A stretch of DNA of 64,000 nucleotides from Neospora caninum Liverpool (GCF_000208865.1 NC_018398.1:2356001-2420000); one strand, 5' to 3'. Positions 13,301-25,567 are shown, numbered from the stretch's first letter. Notes: generated by a model from the sequence alone, not told the origin. Numbers and translations: made by a program.

Positions 13301-14458
13301 ACCGACTCAGGGCGACGCCGTGCATGCGTATCTGCGGCGAGGCGAGACGGGCGGCTGCCGGCAGACGTCTGTCGCTGGAGCCCGAAGCAAAGACGAGGAA
13401 AGACGAAGCGAACGAGAAGAAAGAGAAGACGAAGGAACAGCGGCGGGAGGTCGCCCAGGGTCGCCGTGTCCCGGCGCAGAAGGCAAGGAAAGTTCGAAGG
13501 CATCTGGGCGTCCTGCGTTTGCGCATGCAGCGGCGGGTGCGAGTGGCGGAAACGCAAAGAAGAAGACCGTGAAGAAGGACGACGCCAAGACAGCCACAGA
13601 CGGCATGTCAGCTGCAGCCGTGGCTGCCGCAGTGGCGTTCGGCGACGAAGAAGCGAAAGTCGACGAAGACGTCCTTGTCGGCGTCAGCGCGCTGCTCCTC
13701 CTCGCGTCCAACTCCCTGACCGTGCCTCTCCTCAGACCCCATCTGCCGACGATCACGGAAGTGAGAATTCACGAGCAGAAAAAGCACAAATGGTCATGTG
13801 CCGGGAGTGCGATGGCGCGGGCGGGAAGGAGACGGGAAGGGGGAGGGGGGGATCATTCTAGCTCGCCGCCAAGAAACGCATGTGAAGTGGAGACGCGTAG
13901 CCAACAGTTGAGAGCCATCTGTCCGTATTCCGAAATAGAAATAGAGATCCTTGTCAAGACGCGGCGTTTGTCAAGATCGGGGACGTAATGTGTTCACAAA
14001 GGGTACAGTCGTGGCGTGTTTCCGAGCTAATGAGCATTTATCATTGAGAAGAAACCTAGAAACACCTAAATGTATGTGTGATTATAAAAACCATGGCTTT
14101 TGAAGAGATATTGGATTTTCAGTGTCATTCGCTTTGTTTGCAGCTTGCGTGGTACAAGACGACGGCAAGCAGTTCTCTGTTCTCGGTGGTGCAAGAGTTG
14201 CTGTCGGCTGTCCGTGACGCCCCGCCCGTCCATCTGCGAGGCTTCCGAGACGGCGCAGCGTACTTCCCGTCTTCGTGTGTGGTGAAGGAAGAGGCCGAGA
14301 AAGCAGACGAAGAGGCAAAAGGCGAGGAAGCAAGAAAGGCGCGAATCTCCGAGGAATTCGCAAAGCTAGGCAGCTCGCAGGATCTTCTCTGTGTGCGCAA
14401 AGTCGGCCAGGGGGGGAGGCTCCTGCGCGTGCCGGAGACGATCGAGATGCGAGGGTGA
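1852..14458 (+). CDS. ARID-domain protein, candidate SWI/SNF-type chromatin-remodelling subunit (12 exons)
   Basis: My exon model is 1852-2085, 2569-3179, 3463-3563, 3924-4042, 4465-5331, 5577-8636, 8873-9047, 9295-9422, 9835-9937, 10451-10659, 11055-13760 and 14144-14458. All phases agree and give 2,875 aa. The start is the first in-frame ATG, in a good context (AAGATGG). Residues 2-97 form an ARID (AT-rich interaction) DNA-binding domain: FLASLEKYH, then VDLYEMFMTAMKQGGF, NNKWGYLAKHL and, across the first intron, VKRYYVKWIRHFE. Residues 282-315 carry a basic RRWKRRRR nuclear-signal-like stretch. Helix-rich, ARM-like blocks lie at 330-460 and 1665-1900. Residues 1000-1650 are Glu/Ser-rich low complexity. 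Residues 2210-2355 are Tyr/Gln/Ser/Gly/Pro-rich and prion-like, and a helical block closes the protein. An N-terminal ARID with helical repeats and a prion-like segment recalls the BAF200/BAF250 subunits. That assignment is inference; the ARID is secure. The fourth intron is GC-AG. Confidence 0.85.
3294..3309. repeat. (AT)n microsatellite in ARID intron 2
   Basis: This is a 16-base alternating AT run inside the 283-base intron between exons 2 and 3. It is followed by further TATA/CATA-like sequence. Confidence 0.9.
4077..4128. repeat. (CATA)13 microsatellite
   Basis: Thirteen perfect CATA units lie in ARID intron 4, shortly after the donor. They create a spurious Met-Tyr-Val-Cys repeat frame on the minus strand. 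Confidence 0.95.
4263..4300 (+). repeat. 20-base tandem duplication with inverted partner
   Basis: TCTGCCCGGTTCAAGCCT occurs twice with a 20-base period (4263-4280 and 4283-4300). The second copy is followed by GAACCGGG (4307-4315 region), which can pair with its CCCGGTTC, giving an 8-bp stem in intron 4. It resembles a T-arm by sequence only; no tRNA fold surrounds it. Confidence 0.7.
4332..4370. repeat. (CT)8(AT)11 compound microsatellite
   Basis: A CT run passes directly into an AT run of about 22 bases in ARID intron 4, roughly 95 bases before the acceptor. Confidence 0.9.
5356..5395 (+). other. Strong RNA hairpin just inside ARID intron 5
   Basis: The arms ATTTAGAAGGG and CCCTTCTAAAT are perfect 11-bp complements. 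Inside them, T/G (a wobble pair in RNA) and CTTTT/AAAAG extend the stem to 17 bp around a TCTGCG loop. It begins 24 bases after the 5' splice site at 5332, and a 15-G run follows at 5432. Confidence 0.75.
5432..5446 (+). repeat. G15 homopolymer in ARID intron 5
   Basis: Fifteen consecutive G lie about 130 bases before the acceptor at 5576. The run is likely length-variable and could form a G-quadruplex in the pre-mRNA. Confidence 0.9.
10168..10183 (+). repeat. G16 homopolymer in ARID intron 9
   Basis: Sixteen consecutive G lie in the 513-base intron between exons 9 and 10, preceded by TATA/CATA-rich sequence. Confidence 0.9.
10701..10722. repeat. (TA)11 microsatellite in ARID intron 10
   Basis: An alternating TA run lies shortly after the exon 10 donor at 10660, followed by ACATGTATACACACATATG-type sequence. 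Confidence 0.9.
10863..10879 (+). repeat. C17 homopolymer in ARID intron 10
   Basis: Seventeen consecutive C are followed at once by TTCAG|GTG, a decoy acceptor. The phase-consistent acceptor is 175 bases further on, at 11053-11054. Confidence 0.85.
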
Positions 14459-17400
14459 TTGTCTTCTTGGGAACAAGAGAGAAAAAGAAAGAGGACAAGC
14501 TGTCTCTGTCGCGAACTGAGATCAGGAAACCCGCACGCCGCCTGCAGGAAGAAGGGGACTTGTAGCTGAGAGGCAGATACGCTTGGGTGTGGGGAAGTTG
14601 GGATTTTTTCTCAGTTTTTTTCCAGCATGTCCTCGGAGAGAGGGTGTCTTCTGACGAGTGTCGTACTTCTCCCTATGGAGAAACCCTCTTGGGGGGTGCC
14701 GAGAAGGTGGAAGCCTGTATGTGTGTTCCTTTCCTCAAAAGATGGAAAAGGAGACGAGTTTGGCCGATTGGTTGTCCCGGTCTCCTGCCCCCCAAGCAGC
14801 TTCGTGCTTCCTTTTTGCGAGAGCTGTTCTTCCTTCATCTCGCGCTTTCTTCGCTGCAAAGGCCACACGGTGTACGACTGCCTCCACTGTCTCTTCTCCC
14901 CTCGAGTCGCGTCTCGTTGCGGCCTTTCGCGTGGGGCGAGCGGGGCGTGTTTGGGCATTTGACGCCGGTCGGCAGGCGCCTGTGTCGGTTTTCCTGAGTC
15001 TTCCGGTTTTTCGCGTTTCCCCCGCACTTTGCCACAACCTGCGGTGAACGGTACTCCACACAGGTTGGGTGCACACTTTTGTGCGCCCCTCGCGCGGCAG
15101 CGGGAAACAGGAACTTGCACACATCTGGAGTGCGGAGAAGACGGCGGTTTCTCAGTTTTCTTCCTTTTTCCTCAGTGCCAAAGTCGTGAAGCCGCATGTG
15201 GCTGGTGGGCAGGCGTTGCTCAGCAGCAGCAATTTCTGTGCGCTTTTCTCGCAGGAGAGGTGACCAAACAGAGCTTTTCCCCCGCTCAAACGCCAACTGA
15301 CTAGGCAGGATGGGAGCGCAGAGGGTCGTATACGCAGGTCGTGGAAATTGTACTTTTTGGCATCGAGGACAGCAGCGCGAGCCGAGCACAAATGGAGACG
15401 TTTCAGAGTGTTGAGAGCACAGAGCCGAAACAGTCCTTTTAGAGTAGGACAGGCACTTCTCTTTTGTTTCTTCTGTCCAGACTTAACTCAGAAGAAGCAA
15501 GCAGGGTGATACGTACACGCAAAAGAATTCGAGATCCGGTGACCAGCAGCCCAAACACGCACGCATCGTCGCTGATACAGGCGAGCACTTGTTTTTCTGG
15601 GTGTCTTTGCCTCGTCGTCTCTGAGACAGTGGATCGTGATTGGTTGGAAGAACGTCCCGCTTGAGAGAGGAGGAAAGCGACAACAGATAAAAGGGCGGGG
15701 GAGAGGAAACGTTTCACACGAAAGAGCGGAAGAAAGAGAAATGGAAGGACAGAGTGTGTTCTTGGAGGAAGATCAGACATGTCCACAGAGCGCCTTCATT
15801 TCTGGTGCGTAGAGGAGGTAAACAGGGAAAAACTCAGGGAGTGCGTTTCCCGGCTGTTCGTGTGAACAAGCACCTGCCGACAAAGGAAAACAGAGAACGG
15901 GAGATATAAAGGGGACACGCAGGCCAGGTGTGACGAGAGGACACACGCCGATCTCCATTTCAGCGGACCCAATGCCTGTTCAGAAGGCGAAGAGTGGAAA
16001 CTGATGAAAGGAAGTGTCGCTCCCACTTCCTCCAGGCTTTCTCTAAATCCTCGGGCAACCACACACCCGTGTAGCTGGGTCCGAAGAGCCTTTTCGTCGC
16101 TGCTGTGGTAGCTTTGTCGGTGACGAATGCGAGGAGCGACATGTGTGTGTTAAGCGCGGGAGGATGAGAGCCCAGTTACGGTGTGGTGTGTAGCGGGACA
16201 TCAAGAAGCAAACATATGTGATGCGTCCATCGCGGAAACTCGTCGTCTGCGGAAAACGCCGAGGTGTGATTCTTCGACTCTGGTTATGCGAGAACGCCAG
16301 AGGACAGAGTCGCTATACCTCAGAGACGAACTAAGACTGTGCTCTGGCGATGCCTCTCGGCAACGCACACTTCTTTCTTCTGTGAAACTTTTAAAAGGGC
16401 GATTGCTGCCTGTGATCTGCATCTTAAAAACGTTTTCATTCGCACTCAACGTGCTCTTTGACGGGAGTAAGACTGACCCCAGTGAACAGAGATCTTGAAT
16501 TGCTTTTTGTGAGATCTCCAACTGCGCGTGCCCTTGCTACAAATCGGTTCCCCTCCTCACAAGCAGTGAGAAGAAAAGAAAAGACAAAGGAAAGCAAAGG
16601 GCGAAAGGCAGGAGGGAGGCAGTTATCTGGGCTCCGATATCATGTTCTGTTGGTTCACAAAGTCCTTCTACAGGGACAACGAAGACCCAGAAAACGAGAT
16701 GGGGAACGGCACGCACCGCCTTCCACAGAGGCGTTCAGCGGTTCCTTTCCGCCTCTCCACAAACTCGTCCCCCGTGTTCTTCCTCGCTTCTCGACAAAGA
16801 AGGCTGCATCTTTGCAGAAAACCCCATGGACACCAATTCATGAGAGAAAATTTGTCCCCTGCTTTCCCAACTTGGTTATTTCTTGTGGGATTTGATCTTG
16901 GCCCCCGGCAGTCCAGAAGACAAAAAGCAATCGGAAAGATACGGAGACTTCACGAAACGCACGAATCACAGGCAAAAAAACTCCAAGCCGCTTTGTTCCC
17001 CTCGCTTGTCGCAGGGAGCCAGGTTCGGCAGCAAACGGCACCGAAACACACTGGAAAATAGAAGAATCGAAGAGAGAAATCCTGAACAGGGGGATAGAGA
17101 AAAGAAGAGAACGAGGGGAAAAATGGAGCGGAGGAAGAAGAGCAGGACAGAAGGGGATACGACTCAACCTCCCTTTTTGTAGGCGCCGCCCTCCCCCTCG
17201 TCCGCGTAACGACGGCTATAATAAAGTCCCACGACTGAGCGGGAAGACAATCTCTCCGTGTTTCGATTTGAAGTCTGAAGTTCTGGCTATTGCGGATCAT
17301 TTGTACAGTGCCAATGTTTACATCTAAGGCGATAAGAACAGTCCGCTGAGAAGAGGAGAAAAAGAGGAGTCGACGCCTTGCGCTCGCGGGGAACGCGGCG

Positions 17401-17712
17401 CGCCGATCCTCGTAGCCTTTATGCAGCGAACGGCCAGGGAAGAAACAAGACAATAGCGTTTTGCTTCCTGTGTTTCTTTCATTTCACTTACGACATATCG
17501 CTTACAAACGGGTAGGAAAACACAGGATACGCCAATGTAAATAGGTCTGTATCAATTAAAAAGCGTAGCGACTACGTATGAAAACCCGGAAGATACATAG
17601 ATGAATATACTTATCCATAGGTATATATATATATATATATATATATTCAAGTATACTGTACAGTTTTTTCCAGAGCAAAGACGATTTTGAGGGGAGCCAC
17701 GGTCCCCCGTGT
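14459..17712. other. Intergenic region between two convergent genes (3' UTRs)
   Basis: The ARID gene ends at 14458 and the TauE gene, on the other strand, ends at 17713. I see no coding exon with a good splice context in between. The first kilobase is pyrimidine-rich and the rest purine-rich on the plus strand. An AT microsatellite closes it at 17622-17646. Both 3' UTRs and poly(A) sites presumably lie here. Apicomplexan poly(A) signals are too loose to place by eye. Confidence 0.55.
17622..17646. repeat. (AT)12 microsatellite
   Basis: An alternating TA run of about 25 bases lies 67 bases downstream of the TauE stop codon, probably in its 3' UTR. Confidence 0.9.
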
Positions 17713-19737
17713 TTATGAGTGCACAAAAAGGAGTCGATGCCGTTCCTGGCATGCGTCTTCAATCGTTAGCGGTTTCTCTTTTCCGGTGACAACATTCCGA
17801 AAGTGGTGGTAGCCGAAGGAGAAGAGCATGCAGACCATGCTGAGAAGGGTGGTGAAGGCGAGCAGGAGTGTCAGGTAGGATTGTCGCTTTGTTCGTTTGA
17901 GCGCCTTTGTGACGCACATGAGACCGACGGCCCCGGCGGCGGCAGCGACGAGGAAGAAGTTTATCGAATCTTCAAAGTTCAGTCTGCCCAGCGTCGCGTA
18001 TTGCAGCGCATTTGCGGAAGAAGTGAAAAAAATCATAAAGTTCGCCGTCGTCACAGCCGACAGCGAGTTGAGACCGATTTCCAGGAGCAACGGCCCCTTG
18101 ATTAACCCGCCGCCGATTCCGAGAGAGCCGGCGGCGACCCCAGCCAGGAGCGACAAAAATGGATAGAGAACGACCGTACGCGCTGAGACCCAGCCGAGGC
18201 CGCCGTGCTCCACGTCTTCATCTCGAATTCCCAGCTGTTCTCTCCGTCGCTTCGACTTGAGCAGCCAGCGCGCGTAGAGCGCGGTCGCAAAGACGTGGAA
18301 GGAAATGAGGAAGAAAATCAGAGCCTGCTGCCAGGGTTCGCCGCATACCACCGCAATCGGGCCTCCGGCGCCGAGGAGACACAGGGTATTGACCGCCACG
18401 TCGAAAATCAGGTACGCCAGACTTATCCAGGACGGGTGACGCTTCGCCTCCAAGAGCTCTTTTCTCTCCCTCACGAGGACCGCATTTTCGTCCGGAGACG
18501 CCGGAAGAAGCGCCTCGCCCTTCGCAGCCAGCTGGGGCCTCCTGTCTCCAGAATCATCCGGAAGCGGGTCCAGCAGCACTTGCGGTGTCTCCATCATTTC
18601 TGCTAGCGAAGAGACCGCAAGGAAGTTCCCGGTACACACAGGCACCGTCGAACGCGGCTCGTCGCCGGCCAACAGAGACGATGTCTCTTCTTCTCCTTCG
18701 CGATCCCATGCAGACAGAGGCTGCCGATCCATCGGGGAAAGACGGGCTGCCAAGAGACATGCACACACAGAGGCGGCGTCATGCGAGACACGAAGAGGAA
18801 GAAAAAGGACCCGTGTATCCAGAACGAGGAAGGGATAAAACCTCCAAATAGGTGAAGAAGATCGACTTCCAGAGGCGAGAGACGCAGAAAATTTCATAAA
18901 ACGGGTGTGTCCACAGATGCTGCTTATCTATATCCAGAAAAACCAGGGAAGGAATACACTTCGAGTAGGCTGCCTTGCCCACCTTGTATACCTTAGAAAA
19001 TGTCTCTCCCGCGCCTCTGCAGAAAACAGCTGAACCCCGTGCACGTGAAGGCAATCTTGTTTCACTGTGTGACTCCTCCTATTGCCTTGCCTCTGTCAGA
19101 AGTGGAAAAGATCAGGGCGTCGTGACACACTCAACACATAAGTTTGTATATCCAACGACATCGATAGATAGAGAGATCGGGATAAAGACAGAGACAGATG
19201 AACGCGGATAAACACCGGGGGGGGGCCGTTATCCTCGTGGTATTCTGTTTCGCTGTTCGCACGTTTCTCCTGTGTCCTGATTGCTCTTTGTCCTCCACGT
19301 GAGGCCTTACCGGCTCTCTCGGCGAGGAGGCGCGACTCCGTTTGGTACTGGATAATTCCTCGTCGGGTGGTTTTATAGGTCGTGAAGGAGAGCACGACGA
19401 CGAGACAGCAAATGATTTGAATATCGCTCATGACGATGTTGAGGAGGACTCCCAGCACGCCTCCCATGAGTGTGAAGGGCTCGAGAATGGCAGCCAATTC
19501 GTACGAGATGAGGAGCAAGTTGCCCGACGGCTGCTTGCGCCCCAGATTGAAAAGAACGGAGACCAAGCAAGCTCCGAAAATCGTTACTTTGGACAGAGGA
19601 ACCGCTTTGTGCACATCTCGGAGAGCCACCACGTACCCTGGTATGTAGAGCGCTCCACCTCCAGTCCCGGCCGCAGCGGCAAGCATGGCAGCCATGAAGA
19701 TACAGCAAGACAAAACAGAGCGGACCCAGATCTCCAT
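17713..19737 (-). CDS. TauE/SafE-family membrane transporter (sulfite/organosulfonate exporter family)
   Basis: There are two exons, 19737-19311 and 18746-17713, joined in phase 1 (GCCG|GTAAGG donor, TTGGCAG acceptor), giving 486 aa. The start ATG is five bases after a possible acceptor (TTTTGTAG), so a non-coding 5' exon is likely. The family has two homologous membrane halves, each opening with a glycine signature. Here AAAGTGGGALYIPGYV (residues 21-36) and AAGSLGIGGGLIKGP (about 347-361) are both present, each followed by several hydrophobic helices. A hydrophilic, acidic insert (about 145-245) separates the halves, and the tail is short and cytosolic. Family members export sulfite, sulfoacetate or similar C2/C3 anions with protons. 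The substrate here cannot be read from sequence. Location is presumably the plasma membrane or an organelle membrane. Confidence 0.85.
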
Positions 19738-22700
19738 TGTGTCTACAAAAGGTGGAAGAAGAGGAGTCAGATAATGACGCGAACGAAATGAGAGGCGGCG
19801 GACCGACGGGGACCAGGCGTCGGGAGAGCGAAGATGTGAAAGCGAAAGAGAAGAGGCTGGACGTAGATACAGCGTCTCGTTATAAGAGGAGACAGGTGTA
19901 TCCCACACCGACAAGGGCTCTTTTAGGTAATCGATTGATACTCCATAGTGCGAAGCCGGCGTTGATCATAATCTGTTGTACGACGATCTGAAACCAGGTT
20001 TGTTTTTTGGAGAAGAAGACGAGGAAACGAATACGATCGTAGAAAAAAGAACAAGAACGTGTTGTCACATTCTCTTTCCTTTTGTGCGCCAGGGCAGTTC
20101 GGTTTCGCGTTTCGGTTCCTTTCAGCGCACACAGAAGGAAGAGAACAATACGGAAGGACCAGTCGTGAAGGCCTTCTCGTCTGTCTCTAAGCGCCGCATG
20201 TGTCCGTCCAGCAGCGAAGCGAGGAGGAGAAGAAAAGGCACCAATTAAAAGCTCCACTTCGATGTCCTCCACCTCACCTCTCTCTCCTAGTTCGCTGCAG
20301 ATTTTTATTTCAGAACGGAAGGGGTAATAAAGGTGGAGCCACGGACAGGCGCCGCTCCGGTTGGCTAAGCGGGCGCACGAAATAACGGAGACTTATGGAA
20401 GCGGGAGAAAGCGGAAGACAGAAAAAAAATGGAGAGAAGAAACAAGAATGAGGCAGGGGACAGGGGAGACAGACAAGGAGAAGACAATCTAAGCCAATTT
20501 CTCGTGGCCGTCCGACGAGGCAGATTTCCCTTCGCGCCGCGTTACGGGCGACAGATCGTTACGAAGTTCGAAAGATGGTAAGACGCAACGCAATATGAGA
20601 GCATGAAGGGCAGAAATCCTGGAAACAACGACTGCCTATGTGGGACTAGGTGAAATGCTTCCCTCAAGATTTCTTTCGGTCGGAGAGTGCCGGAGCCGTC
20701 GATAACGGCGCCCGTCACAGCGCGAGGCAACGGAGAGCCGCACGAACCAAAGAAAAACCGACAAAATCAGGGAAAAGCCGCACACTGGGCTGATTCAATA
20801 TAAACACAAGAGAATGAGAATGGGGCTTTCAAGCTTGGGAGGAAAATTCCCGAGGAACCGCACATGCGAAGACGAGGAGAAAGCCATGGCGGCGACGAAC
20901 CCGCGCAGAAAGGTCGGCAGTTGACCGATGAAAAAGCGTCCACTATTCGCGCCGTGTTTACGCTGGCTTTCACCAATCTTTAAGACGATGCCCAAGGCAG
21001 AAAGAACCACTGTTTTCGCTTGGAAACTCCGCAATCACTCAACGGCGGACGCGGCGAACTTGCCCGAACTTCCCATTTGTTCAGCGCTCGTGAGCACAGA
21101 CAACACTAGCTGCAGTATTCATCTCGTCCCCTCCTGTGTTCGCGCTGACTGCTAGCCACCGAGCCTGTCTCCGTCTGGGTTGTGTCTCTAGTTGAGCGCC
21201 GTCGACCAGGCGGGATGAAGGAACGGGACTGCAATTTTCATGGAAAAGAAAGGCATTTACAACGTGGAACTTTTCGCTTGACCCTCCGGCAAAAGGCAAA
21301 AGAAGCCGTCTGCTGCCTGAAAACCTTTTGCCGCGCGCCACGCCCGCCTGGCTCTCGATTCGCCGCACGTGGTGGCTCTGACGTTCGCAGGCACGAAGAC
21401 ATGCCCAAGTTATGCGAGTTTTCACCTTTAATGCGACACCTACGTTTGCCCCCCTCGCGCTGCTCAGCGAGTCTGATAGATGTTCCGTGCAACGTGCAAA
21501 TCCAGAAGTCTGCTCGTCAGCAGCAGGCGCTGGCAGTCAAATTCAGGGAACAAAACTGCGTGACTCCAACGAAGGTTCTAACAAGGTGAGGCGCCAAGAG
21601 CAGGATCGCAGCGTTTCAAACGAATCACACGTTGTGTTTCGGCAACTTTGGCCGAACGCTGAAACAGAGGTCCACGTGTTGAAGATTTTTACCGACACCT
21701 CACTGGCAGTTGCGACGGGAGGCGTGGGGCGTGAAGTTCGGCATCTGGTTCCGCTAGACGGAGTGGCACGCTCTCCTTCATTCCGCGTTTCGGTCACTTT
21801 CTTGTTCAGGAAGGACACTTGTATCACTTGAGGTGCTCTCGGCTTCATGGTTCGCCGCAGCGAATCAGACGCGTTGTCTAGACACCTCAGCGCTGAACAT
21901 TTAGGAAACAAAAACACACAAATTCCCAGGTTGTCGGGTGGGACCTGAATATCCCCCCGTTTGCCTGTCAAGCAGGACAGTCGTTCGTTTTTGGAAACCT
22001 GTGTCGCCAGGCATCTACAGGACGGAGAGGGCGGCTCCCAGGTAGAAGCATCCTAGAAAATTACTCGAGACGGCACGGTTACACTACGGAAACCAGAAGC
22101 GGGCAGGGTTACGTGAATGCATCAAGAAGTGTGGATCTTTGCCTAGCAGACAGATGCAATCTGCATGCTCGGAAAACGTGTGGACAGGACCCTTACGACG
22201 GCATTCTACTCGGCTAGCACGCCTGGTGCTCTGTTGACTCTGTGGAGTCGTCGATATGCATTCGCGTGGGTCCATCCACACCCTTGTTCATGCTTCCCCT
22301 CCAGTGGCTGACCAATGCTCTCCGGTTTTCGATCCACATCCAGATGCGGTGAGTGCCCCGAAGGACAACCGCCGACGGAAAACAGCTAAAAACGACAGTG
22401 CATGTTCTGAACTCAACAAAAGCTGCCAATTTGTGTTGTACTGTGCGCTGTTTTGAAATGCGTGGCTTTCCGAGGCCTCCACTGGGTAGATAACAATGCC
22501 ATTCACCGTCCTCTCTGCTGCTCGGAATGTACGAGCTCTGATTCGGCCCTTTATTGCAACACAGCGACCCATAGAAGCGTTTTTAACCGTCGAGTTTCAG
22601 ATGTTGTTGCGTTCGCAAAGTAGAAGAGCACTGAGTAAACCTCAAATGTATGTATCCTCAGCAGTGTAGCCTTCCAGTTGAATGGGGTGGTTTGTAAAGG

Positions 22701-25567
22701 CGGGTGATTCCATCCACAATTACCCCTTTCTCTTTCTGCTGCCACCGCTCGCATACCGGTAATGAAAAGCTATCAACAAGGCAAATGATCACAGGGCACC
22801 TCCTGTTCTGTCCAGATTATATCAAACAAAGGCTATCAACGCGCTACACGTGTGGTTCGCTCGCTGCTTGCTTGCCGCTGTCCTTCAGTTGCGTCGGATA
22901 ATCCCGGAGGCAGATGTACTCTGCAGTGGCAACTGCTCTTCCCTTCTTTAGTTGACTGTCATTTGTTCTTCTGAGAGCTTCGCGGTGCAGTGTGCCCGAC
23001 ACTCAATCTGTCTCGCGGTACTCCGCTAACAAGAATGTGTCTGTCAATGCGAATTTTCCCGAAACATACGTGGAAGTTCTGCCGCAAAAGCTGTCGTCGA
23101 GGAACAGACGTATCCCAAGTTGGAGCTTGGCGGCTCTCTGTGCAAACACTTCTCACAATGTTGCCGGAGAAGTTTCGCTATTCTTATGCCTCGCCTCTTT
23201 CGAGTGAACATGGAGACCGAGACAGTATCCGATGCCGTTACCGTCTCTGTCCCGCTGTGTTTACATGCAAGAACCGACTACTGGCGAAAGCAAAAGAGCT
23301 TTTAAGTGGGCTGAGCGAACAGATCGCCTTCTACGCGTTTCGATACGGTTTGACCCGTCTACCTCAGGGCTCAAGAATACAGGGGAGGGAAGCTTTCTCC
23401 TTTGCACATCTTGCTGCTGGCCGTTCGCTGCTCCGACACACTTGCAGAACTGACTGACGTGCTGCTAGAGGTGCCGATCACCGAGCTGAACGCCAAACAT
23501 GCACGGAAATCTCTGCCTGCTGTGCGACGTCTCTGTGAGTATGTTTTTGCTACCACTTCTCTGTCAGGCCTCGCAATGGGGAACGCGAAGTTTTCTGAAG
23601 AAGGTACCCATCCTAATTCCATCAACCGACGCCACCTCGTCTGTTCTCCTGTCCATTTACCAAAGAGACAAGGACACCTTTTCGTCTTTTCTCGGCCGAA
23701 CTAGAGCGGGAATGCCCCCCCCCCCTTCAAAGGAGCTCGATGCACATTGCCCCTCAACAGAGATCTGCTCTAGTCTGTACCTCCGGGAACTCATGGGTCT
23801 GCGAGAGGCAATGGCGCCGTAACGGCACTCCATCCGCTCTCGCTCCCTCAGAAATGCGAACCCTCGTCGGACCAGGGACGAGGGAGAGACAACGTGAAGG
23901 AAACCATGAAGGAAAGCGGTTCTGTGTGGGAAAACGCGTTCCAGCTTGTTCTAAGTTGTGCTGATCCGCGTGAGCCTAGATACAGTCACGCTCCACCGAA
24001 AACTGAAATTGTCCCTGCCGTGGTGCCTCTCGTTCCTACTTGTCCCTGAAGCTGCATAGTCCCTCGCTCTCATTTGCGGAATCTGACACAAAAAAAGGAC
24101 AAAAGCGGAAAGGATTCCGTTCTGCTGCGCCGTTGCCCTCTTCCCGCCTCCCGGTCCTCTGGCAAACTATCGGGTTCCTGTGTCTCGTAAAGATTCCTCG
24201 CGCCCGCTGGTTCCTCGCCAGAAATCACCAGTCGAGACGGTCTACAGCAAAGAAGCATAGAAAGAAAAATACGGTAAGCCTTGTTTCGCCGTCTCTTTCG
24301 TCTTGGTTTCAAGTTTCCACCCCCGGCCGAGGCGAACAGACGACGACTACCGACCCCGTTGCTTTGTGGTGTCTTTGCGCACGTGAAAAGAGCCGGACAG
24401 CCGCGTTCGTCTTTGCTCAAACGTATCTGCGGTGTCCAAGCGTGAATCTCTCGTCGATTCGGTTCCTCTGAAGGACGGACAAATTCCCCGTCAGAGGACG
24501 CCCAATTATTGTTCACGAAGCCTCAGCGGAAAGCCGCGCTTTGACCCTAGCTTTGAAGAAAGTTTTTATGAAAACTTGTCACACACCTCCGGTTAAAGCT
24601 GCCGTCTTGCGCTTCTTTACAGTGTGGCCGCCGTTGCCATGTGCCCCTCAAGAAACGACGCCCGGCCGCAGGTGCGCGTCTTGTCAACTTTGTTCGGGTT
24701 TTCTCAACAACATGCTCCTTGGTCTTTTGTTCAGGCGAAACGTTGTCATTCGCTTTCTCTGGCTTCCACGCTTCGCTCCGAGAGGAAAGACTTCCGTTGC
24801 GGTTCCAGTTACTGCCGACCTCCTCGGCGCCTCAACGGGCGACGCGACTCGGCTAGCGACAGAAGAAGGGTCGGAGATCTATGCCCTGAAAACCCGGAAC
24901 TTGCCAGTTCGACTTTGTCTTGTATTTCAAGCGTTTTTTTGTGTTGGTACGAAGCCAACTCAGCCGTGCGCGTTGTGTGGCGTCTTCAAAAGTCGCGTGG
25001 AAGAGACCCTTGGACCGACACACACACCGCGAGGTGTCTGGGTGTCTTCTTCTTCATTACAAGGTCATTTCAGCCGTTTCATCGTTTCGTTCAACGCACC
25101 TGAAAACTAAAGGAGCTAATCCGTGCCTGATACCGTCCGGATCCCCAGTGTATGGACACCTCACCTTATGATCGAAAAGGCTGCGGCTGAGATCACAATG
25201 GCCTCCATCTAGCCCGTCGCTCTTGACTTCCTCTCGGAACGGGCAACACGAGGAGACGCTGCGAGTTCGCCCTCTCTATTCCGGCTTTCTTCACCCTTTC
25301 CAGAGTGTCTGGTGTCTTTCTTTCGATCTAATTTCGACTTCAGAGGTGACAGCTGGCCCGGCTCCTCCCTCAGACTACGTGAGGTGCTGTCGCGAGCACC
25401 GCAAGAGGGTGAAGGCGGGCTTTCCTTTCTTCTGAGCATCTCAAAAGTCAGCCTCTATTGAATTGGAGTCCGTTTTTTTCCCTGGCACTGACCCTTCTCC
25501 CCCCTCTTTTCCCACATTTTATACAGTGGTTTTCTCGTTTTCTACAACGCTCGTCCCGCAGCACACC
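19738..25567. promoter_or_regulatory. 5.8-kb divergent intergenic / promoter region
   Basis: This lies between the start codons of the minus-strand TauE gene and the plus-strand giant coiled-coil gene. Open frames exist, but none has coding-like composition combined with splice sites. A TGCATGC motif sits at 22162-22168 and an 11-C run at 23715-23725. A minus-strand stretch near 19920-19990 (acceptor-like TTTCAG, then IVVQQIMINAGFALW) could be a 5' exon of the TauE gene, but I could not join it in phase. Both promoters and 5' UTR exons must lie here. Confidence 0.5.
22162..22168. promoter_or_regulatory. TGCATGC motif (ApiAP2-type site)
   Basis: This is the only TGCATGC I noticed in the divergent region, about 2.4 kb upstream of TauE and 3.4 kb upstream of the coiled-coil gene. 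It is a weak candidate site. Confidence 0.2.

Noticed and set aside
11827..13861. Long open frames of 500-580 codons on both strands over ARID exon 11
   Set aside because: They are shadows of the GC-rich coding exon: Arg/Pro-rich composition, no start or splice logic, and the ARID frame is open and phase-consistent at both ends.
22990..23457. 155-codon ATG frame in the divergent region
   Set aside because: No domain or coding-like composition, and no supporting splice sites; overlapping frames of similar length occur nearby.
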